This document shows positions 6,762-11,609 of a stretch of DNA of 11,609 nt, one piece after another. The notes beneath the pieces are model-generated. The model was not told the origin of the DNA. It was given only the letters and a program-made list of their open reading frames with translations, and made no database searches. This stretch comes from Planctomycetia bacterium (lineage in GTDB: Bacteria > Planctomycetota > Planctomycetia > Pirellulales > UBA1268), in assembly GCA_009923125.1 (NCBI GenBank), contig RFUD01000030.1:1-11609 (forward strand), in the 5' to 3' direction. The translations under genes and the position numbers were made by a program. Each line of letters opens with the position of its first letter. Within the stretch, counting starts at the first letter, position 1.

Positions 6762-6892
6762 CCTGAACACGACACGAGGAGGCGAGGGGGTCGGCGAACG
6801 CCCGACGAGCATGGGGCTGCTGCAGCCCCCGCGAGGAGACTTTCGCCGCCTCCGAGCCGGCGCGTCATCGAGCGCATCATCGAGCACTTCAT
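6758..6892 (-). CDS. Possible 44-aa small protein filling the dppC-dppD gap
   Basis: A short frame exactly fills the only sizeable gap in the transporter operon. Its ATG (6892-6890) overlaps the dppC stop TGA as ATGA. Its TGA (6760-6758) overlaps the dppD GTG as GTGA. It begins MKCSMMRSMTRRLGGGESLL and goes on with an Ala run, two further Cys and a basic Arg/Pro stretch; the middle LLAGAAAAPC looks faintly like a short lipobox-type signal. No family is recognised. There is no good Shine-Dalgarno, but an overlap start may not need one. Against it: most of the frame lies in a nested palindrome, and long open frames are common by chance in such GC-rich DNA. It may be only the sequence of an inserted repeat. 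Existence as a gene is plausible but unproven. Confidence 0.3.
   Translation of the reverse strand: MKCSMMRSMTRRLGGGESLLAGAAAAPCSSGVRRPPRLLVSCSG
6778..6853. repeat. Nested palindrome (REP/MITE-like) between dppC and dppD
   Basis: Three inverted-repeat pairs lie almost concentrically: GGAGGCG (6778-6784) with CGCCTCC (6847-6853); GGCGAA (6793-6798) with TTCGCC (6842-6847); and GGGGCTG (6813-6819) with CAGCCCC (6823-6829), the last a 7-bp stem with a 3-base loop. The 76 bases could fold into one long imperfect hairpin. It sits in the only real gap among otherwise overlapping importer genes, as expected for an inserted repetitive element or an intra-operon mRNA processing or attenuation structure. 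Whether copies occur elsewhere cannot be seen here. Confidence 0.55.
6862..6885. repeat. Two 12-base tandem units just after dppC
   Basis: The plus strand reads GCGTCATCGAGC then GCATCATCGAGC, identical at 11 of 12 positions, immediately beyond the dppC stop. It lies in the first codons of the 44-codon frame. Confidence 0.6.
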
Positions 6893-7962
6893 TTGCGGGC
6901 CTCGCGGAGCCGGGGGTCGGTGGACTCCTGGAGCGCCTCGCCGATCAGGTTGTAGGCCAGCACGGTGAGGAAGATCGCGATGCCGGGAAACACCACCAGC
7001 CACCACATCGCCAGGTTGCTCCGGGCGTCGTTCAGGATCGACCCCCAGCTCGCCGTCGGCGGCGGCGGACCGAAGCCGAGGAACGACAGCGAGCTCTCGA
7101 GCAGCACGGCCGAGGCGATGCCGAACGTGATCGGCACGAGCACCGGGGCCAGCGCGTTGGGCAGGATGTGCCGCAGCATGATCCGCCAGGGGCCCGCGCC
7201 CGCAGCCCGGGCGGCGAGCACGAACTCGGCCCCCTTGAGCCTGAGAAACTCGCCGCGGGTCAGGCGGGCGATGCCGGTCCAGCCGGTGGCCCCGATGATC
7301 GCCATCGTGTGCCAGATCGTGGGCTTCTCGATGAGCGCGATCACCGCCAGGATGAGCACGAGCGTGGGCACGCACATCACGATCTCCGTGATCCGGCTGG
7401 TGAGCATGTCGATCCAGCCGCCGAAATAGCCCCCCAGGGCGCCCACGACGATCCCGATCGTGCCGGCGATCCCCATCGACACGAAGCCCACGAGGAGCGC
7501 GATCGTCGTGCCGTGCACCATCTTCGCGAACACGTCCACGCCCGCCTGGTCGGTGCCGAAGAGGTTGCGCCGGCTCGGCCTCCCCTCGTCTTTGGCGGGG
7601 TTCGCGGCGGTCCCCGGCCATTCGTCGGCCCGCACGCTGCGATACGGATCCTGGAACACGAGCGGCCACACGGCCCAGCTCTCCGGGTCCTTTTCCTCGA
7701 GGTTTCGCGGGTAGGTGCCGCGGAAGCGGTCCCGCGTGAAGACGGCGGGCTCGAGGCGGCGGTCGAAGTATCCGAGGCAGGGCGCGTAGATCCGCCCCTT
7801 GTAGCGGCAGAGCACGGGCTTCGTGCCGGCGATGGCCGGGCTCAGCAGGGCCACGAGCGCGAGTCCGCCGACGAAGGTGAGCGCGGCGACGGCGAGCGGC
7901 CGCCGGCGGAACCGCCGCCAGGCGTCGCCCCAGAACCCGGCCGGCCGTGTCGCCATGTTCAT
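6889..7962 (-). CDS. dppC: Peptide/nickel ABC transporter permease, DppC type with enlarged extracytoplasmic region, 357 aa
   Basis: The second membrane subunit of the importer. After a basic N-terminus (WRRFRRRP) comes transmembrane segment 1 at about 22-45, then an unusually long extracytoplasmic stretch at about 46-132, then the family motif NLFGTDQAGVDVFAKMVHG (133-151). Further membrane segments include about 153-178, 188-211 and 320-342. The coupling EAA loop that contacts the ATPases is at about 248-269 (LAARAAGAGPWRIML, then RHILPN). ESSLSFLGFG, PPTASWG and the end DPRLREA are hallmarks of the DppC/OppC family. The long region, with CRYKGRIYAP and WAVWPLVFQDPYRSV, resembles the insertion in YejE-type permeases. 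ATG 7962 overlaps the dppB stop (ATGA); a second ATG at 7956 has GGA six bases before it and is the alternative. Confidence 0.92.
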   Translation of the reverse strand: MNMATRPAGFWGDAWRRFRRRPLAVAALTFVGGLALVALLSPAIAGTKPVLCRYKGRIYAPCLGYFDRRLEPAVFTRDRFRGTYPRNLEEKDPESWAVWPLVFQDPYRSVRADEWPGTAANPAKDEGRPSRRNLFGTDQAGVDVFAKMVHGTTIALLVGFVSMGIAGTIGIVVGALGGYFGGWIDMLTSRITEIVMCVPTLVLILAVIALIEKPTIWHTMAIIGATGWTGIARLTRGEFLRLKGAEFVLAARAAGAGPWRIMLRHILPNALAPVLVPITFGIASAVLLESSLSFLGFGPPPPTASWGSILNDARSNLAMWWLVVFPGIAIFLTVLAYNLIGEALQESTDPRLREARK

Positions 7963-8948
7963 TCCACACTGACGCGCGGATCGACCGCGCAGTAGAGGAG
8001 ATCGGCCAGCAGCTGCCCCAGCAGCGTGAGCACGCTGAACATCAGCGTGAGGCCCATGATGGTGGGATAGTCGCGCTCGCGGATGCTCTCGAAGAACAGC
8101 CGCCCCATCCCCGGCCAGGTGAAGATCTGCTCGATGATCACCGAGCCGCCGATCAGGCCGGGCAGCGAGAGCCCGAGCAGCGTGACCAGCGGGATCAGGG
8201 TGTTGCGGAAGGCGTGGCGGAAGAGCACGCGCCACGGCCCCGCCCCCTTGGCCCGCGCGGTGCGGATGTAGTCCTGCCGCACGGCCTCCTCCATGTTCGC
8301 CCGGATGAACCGACTGTCGTAGGCCAGGCTGACGTAGGTCTGGCAGGTGACCGGCAGGATCATGTGCCGCGCGACGTCGCCGATCCTCGCCGGGAGGGCC
8401 GCGTCCGGCGGCAGGTCGCTCATGCCGAACAGCGGCAGCTCCCAGGCGGTGCCGCGGAGCCAGACGGCGAAGATGATCTGGAGGAACAGCGCCGCGACGA
8501 ACGTGGGAAACGAATACAGCACGTACAGCACGAGGCTCGAGATCCGCTCGTCGGCACGGCCGCTCCGCGCGGAGGCGTAGAGCCCCAGCGGAATCGCCGC
8601 CAGCCAGGCGAGGACGAGCGCCGTGCCCGAGATCAGGAACGTGGGGCCGACGCGGTCGGCGATCAGCGTCGCCACCGGCTGCTTCCGCGAGATCGAGCGG
8701 CCGAGATCGCCGCGCGCGACGTTCGCCAGCCACTGGACGTAGCCCACCGGCCAGGGCTTGTCGAGGCCGTAGATGCGCTTCAGCCGCTCGAGATCCTCGG
8801 GATTGAACTTGCGGCTCGGGTCGGTCTCACCGAGCTGCACCGTGAGCGGCGTGCCCGGCATGTTGCGGGCCAGGCCGTAGACGAAGCAGGTGATCACGAC
8901 GAGGGTCAGGACGCCGAAGATCGCGCGGCGCACGAGGTACGTCGCCAT
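7959..8948 (-). CDS. dppB: Peptide/nickel ABC transporter permease, DppB type, 329 aa
   Basis: The first membrane subunit of the importer. The N-terminus MATYLVRRAIFGVLTLVVIT begins transmembrane segment 1 (about 8-27). NMPGTPL and ERLKRIYGLDKPWPVGYVQW (about 54-73) mark the typical DppB extracytoplasmic region, followed by GDLGRSI. More membrane segments lie at about 102-124, 138-164, 250-272 and 297-320. The EAA loop facing the ATPase is at about 227-249 (YIRTARAKGAGPWRVL, then FRHAFRN). GGSVIIEQIFTWPGMGRL and the terminal AVDPRV are family signatures. Length is normal. The ATG at 8948 follows the binding-protein stop by three bases, with AGGAG six bases upstream. Its own stop overlaps dppC. 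A 6-bp GCGCGG/CCGCGC hairpin (7974-7990) lies in the last codons, but these encode conserved residues, so the pairing may be incidental. Confidence 0.94.
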   Translation of the reverse strand: MATYLVRRAIFGVLTLVVITCFVYGLARNMPGTPLTVQLGETDPSRKFNPEDLERLKRIYGLDKPWPVGYVQWLANVARGDLGRSISRKQPVATLIADRVGPTFLISGTALVLAWLAAIPLGLYASARSGRADERISSLVLYVLYSFPTFVAALFLQIIFAVWLRGTAWELPLFGMSDLPPDAALPARIGDVARHMILPVTCQTYVSLAYDSRFIRANMEEAVRQDYIRTARAKGAGPWRVLFRHAFRNTLIPLVTLLGLSLPGLIGGSVIIEQIFTWPGMGRLFFESIRERDYPTIMGLTLMFSVLTLLGQLLADLLYCAVDPRVSVE

Positions 8949-8951
8949 CCG

Positions 8952-10940
8952 CTACTCCTGCCCCGGCATCCACAGGCTGCCGAAGCCGGGCGAGTAGTGG
9001 TAGGGGCCGCGCGGGCTGAACACGTAGCCACGGAGGCCCTTCGAGAAGCCGTAGAAACTGTTCCGCCAGTACAGCCAGGTGTAGGGCTGGTCGTCCTGCA
9101 GGATCTCCTGGATGCGGGCGTATTTCTCGGCCCGCTTGGCCCGGTCGCGCTCCCGTCGTCCCTCCGCGAACAGCCGATCGACCTCGGGATTGGAATAGCC
9201 CACGTAGTTGCGGCCGGCGTTGGTGGCCCAGATGTTCTCGGAGGTGTCGGGGTCGGTGCCCGCGCCCCAGCCGCCGTGATAGGCCTGGAACTTCTTGTCC
9301 TGCGTGAGCTGTTGGAGCACGGTCGATTCGGTCGGTCGCACGTTCATCCGCACGCCGATTTGATCGAGGTTCTCCTTGAGGAGCGTGCAGATGGCCACCC
9401 GCAGGGGTTGCTGGCTGACGAGCATGGTGAACTCGAACGGCACCAGCCGGCCGTCGATCTGCTTGTCGCGCACCCCGTCGTTGTCGTGGTCCGTCCAGCC
9501 GGCCTCGTCGAGCAGGGCTTCGGCCTTGTCGAGATCCTGCTTCGAGGGTCCGAGCCGCTTCTGCGGCGCCATCCACGACGCCTCGTGAAACGGCCCGGTG
9601 GCCGGCTCGTAGAGGCCGTAGCAGAGCTTGTCGAGCATCGCGTCGTGGTCGAAGGCGTAGGTCATGGCCCGGCGGACGCGGCGGTCGGCGAAGAAGGGCG
9701 TGTCGATGTTCCAGCCGAAGTGGAAGCTCACCCATTCCGGCGCCGTGACCTTCGTGTTGCGCTCGGAGAAGTCGCGGCCCTTCGTCTGCGTCGTCCACTG
9801 TTCCGGAAGCAGCACCATCTCGTCGATCTCGCCGCTCTTGAGCGCGAGGAGCGTGGTGTTGGGGTCCTCGATGATGCGGAAGCGGATCTCCCGGAAGAAC
9901 GGCGGCTCGCGGACCTGCCGGCCGCCGACCTGCGACCAGCTGTCGCGGCGCCGCAGCACGATCTGCTGGCCGCGCTGCCGCTCCACGATCTCGTACGGTC
10001 CGCCGGACACCGGCCGCTGCTCGAGCTGCACGTGCTCGGGACTGTCCTTGAGCGTCGGGTCGTTCTCCCAGGTGTCCGCGTAGACGTGCCTCGGCAGCAC
10101 CGGGAAGTTCACGTTCCAGACGTTCGTGGCCAGCGGCTCCTTGTGGAAGAACACGATCGTGCGGTCGTCGTAGGCGTGCACCCAGCGCAGCTGGTCGGTG
10201 CCGCTGCGGACGGCGGGCACCGGCACCCGCGGATCCATGATCACGCGGTAGGTGAAGGCGACGTCGTGGGCCGTGATCGGCCTGCCGTCGCTCCACACCA
10301 GGTCGTCGCGCAGCACGACCTTGTCGAGCAGGCCGTCGGCGCTGGTCTGCCAGGAGGCGACGGTGTCGCTCGTGGCGAAGGGTTCGAGCCGGCGGTCGAA
10401 CGAAAACAGCCCGAAGCCGGTCAGGCCGAGGATGTCGAACTCCGCCGAGGTGCTGATCATGATCGGGTTGGTGCTGCCGAGATCGCCGGTCACGTGGCGG
10501 TCGATCCGGGCGTCGGCGTCGGCCTGCCCCGGCTCCGGCAGCCGCCCGAGCGCCGAGAGGATCTTGGCGTTGGCCTCCGGCGACGTGTTGTCGAGCGCCA
10601 GGGCCTCCGGCACCGAGGCCAGCGAGGTCTCCTTCGCCTGCTCGTCGCGGAGGAGGGCCAGTCCGTCGCGCACGGGCCGGTCGATCCACTTGGCGTCGCG
10701 GTCGAGCGCCTCGAGCGGCGGCGGCGTGAACGGTTCCGGCGTCGCCTCGGCGGCCCGCGAGGCGGGCTGATCGGCGGGGGCCCGGTTCGCCGCGGGCTCG
10801 ACCGTCACGCTCGCCAGCGGGTCGGGCTCCCGCCGGCCGCAGCCGGCGAGCAGGCTCGAGCCAGCCAGGGGGAGGAGCAGGAGAACGAGCGGGAAAGACG
10901 TCGGGCGACGCGCGACACCGGGGCGACAGGCTCGTTCCAT
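8952..10940 (-). CDS. Peptide-type ABC transporter substrate-binding lipoprotein (SBP family 5) with long N-terminal extension, 662 aa
   Basis: Captures the substrate outside the cytoplasmic membrane and delivers it to DppB/DppC. ATG 10940 has GGAGAG four bases upstream; an in-frame GTG at 10967 would put charged residues before the signal. Residues 16-34 are a lipoprotein signal (FPLVLLLLPLAGSSLLAGC) with lipobox LAGC and lipidated Cys34. Residues 35-75 are a Pro/Ala/Glu linker. Residues about 75-150 are an extra segment (with TSPEANAKILSALGRLPEP) outside the usual domain. The SBP_bac_5 domain spans about 150-655. Typical marks are VWSDGRPITAHDVAFTY (215-231), LALKSGEIDEM (365-375), RRVRRAMTYAFDHDAM (420-435), GWTDHDNDGVRDK (481-493) and PEVDRLFAEG (585-594). 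At 662 residues it is longer than DppA/OppA (about 540). It is first in the importer operon, 65 bases after ribA; peptide binding is the family expectation, the true ligand is unknown. Confidence 0.92.
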   Translation of the reverse strand: MERACRPGVARRPTSFPLVLLLLPLAGSSLLAGCGRREPDPLASVTVEPAANRAPADQPASRAAEATPEPFTPPPLEALDRDAKWIDRPVRDGLALLRDEQAKETSLASVPEALALDNTSPEANAKILSALGRLPEPGQADADARIDRHVTGDLGSTNPIMISTSAEFDILGLTGFGLFSFDRRLEPFATSDTVASWQTSADGLLDKVVLRDDLVWSDGRPITAHDVAFTYRVIMDPRVPVPAVRSGTDQLRWVHAYDDRTIVFFHKEPLATNVWNVNFPVLPRHVYADTWENDPTLKDSPEHVQLEQRPVSGGPYEIVERQRGQQIVLRRRDSWSQVGGRQVREPPFFREIRFRIIEDPNTTLLALKSGEIDEMVLLPEQWTTQTKGRDFSERNTKVTAPEWVSFHFGWNIDTPFFADRRVRRAMTYAFDHDAMLDKLCYGLYEPATGPFHEASWMAPQKRLGPSKQDLDKAEALLDEAGWTDHDNDGVRDKQIDGRLVPFEFTMLVSQQPLRVAICTLLKENLDQIGVRMNVRPTESTVLQQLTQDKKFQAYHGGWGAGTDPDTSENIWATNAGRNYVGYSNPEVDRLFAEGRRERDRAKRAEKYARIQEILQDDQPYTWLYWRNSFYGFSKGLRGYVFSPRGPYHYSPGFGSLWMPGQE
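8955..8959 (-). promoter_or_regulatory. Shine-Dalgarno of dppB within the end of the binding-protein gene
   Basis: AGGAG on the minus strand is six bases before the dppB ATG at 8948. The TAG stop of the binding-protein gene (8954-8952) lies between the Shine-Dalgarno and the ATG, an arrangement that suits re-initiation by terminating ribosomes. Confidence 0.6.
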
Positions 10941-10944
10941 CGGG

Positions 10945-10950
10945 CTCTCC
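10945..10950 (-). promoter_or_regulatory. Shine-Dalgarno of the binding-protein gene
   Basis: GGAGAG on the minus strand ends four bases before the ATG at 10940. It fixes the start directly before the lipoprotein signal. No convincing -35/-10 pair is visible in the 65 bases between the ribA stop and this start, so the importer may be read from a promoter inside or upstream of ribA. Confidence 0.5.
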
Positions 10951-11005
10951 GCGGGATCCTCATCCACCGCTGGAGTGCGATGCTACGGCCCTCGGCGCCG
11001 GCGGG

Positions 11006-11609
11006 TCAATCCGGCGTGCCGGCGGCGCCCGCCCGCCCCGGCTCGGGGATGGCAGAGGTCGTGGAAGTCGTGGAGGCGGCGGGGCCCGGCTCGGGAAACG
11101 AATGGCCGAGTTTCTCCCGCTTCGTCGCCAGGTAGCGTTCGTTGAACTCGTGGACCGGCGGCAGGATCGGCACCTGATCCACGACCTCCAGGTCGAACCC
11201 GCCGTAGATGAAGGCGTCGGTCTTCTTCGGATTGTTGGTGAGCAGCCGCACCTGTCGCAGGCCGAGGTCCTTGAGGAGCTGGATGCCGATGCCGTAGTCG
11301 CGGGAATCGGCCTTGAAGCCCAGGGCGAGATTGGCCTCGACGGTGTCGAGCCCCTGGTCCTGGAGCTGGTAGGCCCGGATCTTCTCCACGAGGCCGATCC
11401 CCCGCCCTTCCTGCGGCAGGTAGACGAGCACCCCGGCCCCCTCGCGGCCGATCATGTCGAGCGCCATGTGCAGTTGGTCGCCGCAGTCGCAGCGGAGGCT
11501 GTCGAGCAAATCGCCGGTGAAGCAGGAGGAGTGGAGCCGCACAAGCGGCGCGGCCACGTTCGCGAGGTCGCCGAGGACGAGCACGATCGGCTGCTGCGAC
11601 TCGAACTTG
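11006..11609 (-). CDS. ribA: GTP cyclohydrolase II, riboflavin biosynthesis (5' end outside the window)
   Basis: Opens the imidazole ring of GTP, the first committed step of riboflavin synthesis, in the cytoplasm. About 200 codons are present and the frame is open to the window edge (KFESQQPIV before VLGDL), so the true start is missing. It may be a free RibA or the C-terminal half of a RibB-RibA fusion. Visible: zinc site HSSCFTGDLLDSLRCDCG with its three cysteines; GTP-binding LPQEGRGIGLVEKIRAYQLQ; TVEANLALGFKADSRDYGIG with the Asp and Arg of the active site; RLLTNNPKK. The usual Glu before the first zinc Cys (HSEC) is Ser here, a variant seen in other RibA branches. After the conserved KREKLGH a low-complexity tail of about 32 residues (FPEPGPAASTTSTTS, then PEPG again) is added. 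It is unrelated in function to the importer downstream. Confidence 0.93.
   Translation of the reverse strand, partial: KFESQQPIVLVLGDLANVAAPLVRLHSSCFTGDLLDSLRCDCGDQLHMALDMIGREGAGVLVYLPQEGRGIGLVEKIRAYQLQDQGLDTVEANLALGFKADSRDYGIGIQLLKDLGLRQVRLLTNNPKKTDAFIYGGFDLEVVDQVPILPPVHEFNERYLATKREKLGHSFPEPGPAASTTSTTSAIPEPGRAGAAGTPD
11037..11095. repeat. Direct and tandem short repeats in the ribA C-terminal tail
   Basis: CCCGGCTCGGG occurs at 11037-11047 and again at 11085-11095 (the repeated PEPG coding segment). Between them the 9-base units GAGGTCGTG and GAAGTCGTG lie in tandem at 11055-11072, encoding the STTSTTS stretch. They fall after the conserved catalytic part, so the tail is probably disordered and recently expanded. 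Confidence 0.6.

Noticed and set aside
6762..6887. Longer N-terminus for DppD from GTG 6887 or ATG 6812
   Set aside because: The added residues (LDDALDDA, then Arg/Pro/Ser-rich) come from a tandem repeat and a palindrome, have no counterpart in the DppD family, and ATG 6812 lacks a convincing Shine-Dalgarno.
5938..7995. Plus-strand open frame of 685 codons opposite dppD and dppC
   Set aside because: It is antisense to two clear ABC transporter genes and its residue composition is that of a GC-bias shadow.
6889..8733. A 614-codon minus-strand frame treating dppC as a longer protein
   Set aside because: The first 257 codons are out-of-frame dppB sequence. The real DppC begins at ATG 7962 in an ATGA overlap, with normal DppC features from there.
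10996..11030. GC hairpin around the ribA stop as an intrinsic terminator
   Set aside because: Only about 6 bp pair cleanly and there is no T run on the minus strand. Short GC stems are expected by chance here.
7947..11135. Plus-strand open frame of 1062 codons opposite dppB, the binding protein and the end of ribA
   Set aside because: It lies antisense to well-recognised genes. Its product is dominated by Arg, His, Glu, Gly and Val with no recognisable domain. Very GC-rich third positions on the coding strand create such frames on the opposite strand.

Overview
All nine convincing protein-coding genes lie on the minus strand of this GC-rich window, so the biological order runs from the right end to the left. 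Long open frames on the plus strand are by-products of the GC bias. The gene content suggests a planctomycete, possibly Pirellulales-like: a secreted single-EF-hand protein with a Pro/Ala/Arg-rich tail, a TPM-domain protein with a very long coiled coil, a peptide-binding lipoprotein with a long N-terminal extension, and a secreted protein of unknown family. That placement is an inference; there is no rRNA or other taxonomic marker here.

Layout, right to left. The window opens inside ribA (GTP cyclohydrolase II, riboflavin synthesis; its 5' end is cut off). About 65 bases later starts a complete nickel/peptide-type ABC importer: a family 5 substrate-binding lipoprotein, permease DppB, permease DppC, ATPase DppD and ATPase DppF. 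A small EF-hand secreted protein follows directly, its GTG start overlapping the dppF stop. Then, after a 107-base gap, comes a membrane-anchored TPM-domain coiled-coil protein, and after a further 170 bases a secreted protein of unknown function.

The transporter operon is very compact. Genes are joined by 4-base ATGA or GTGA stop/start overlaps (dppB/dppC, dppD/dppF, dppF/EF-hand). The apparent exception is the roughly 130-base dppC-dppD gap. That gap is spanned exactly by a 44-codon open frame that begins in an ATGA overlap with dppC and ends in a GTGA overlap with dppD, and it also contains a nested palindrome. It is either an overlooked small protein or a REP/MITE-like insertion, and it is the most unusual point of the window. 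At the dppD/dppF junction the Shine-Dalgarno of dppF lies in a perfect GC hairpin, which fits translational coupling.

Functionally the importer should bind a peptide or similar small solute at the outer face of the cytoplasmic membrane (lipoprotein), pass it through DppB/DppC and drive transport with the DppD/DppF pair. DppC has an enlarged extracytoplasmic region reminiscent of YejE, so the substrate may not be a plain dipeptide. No tRNA, rRNA, CRISPR array, transposase or gene-free stretch above 300 bases was seen.
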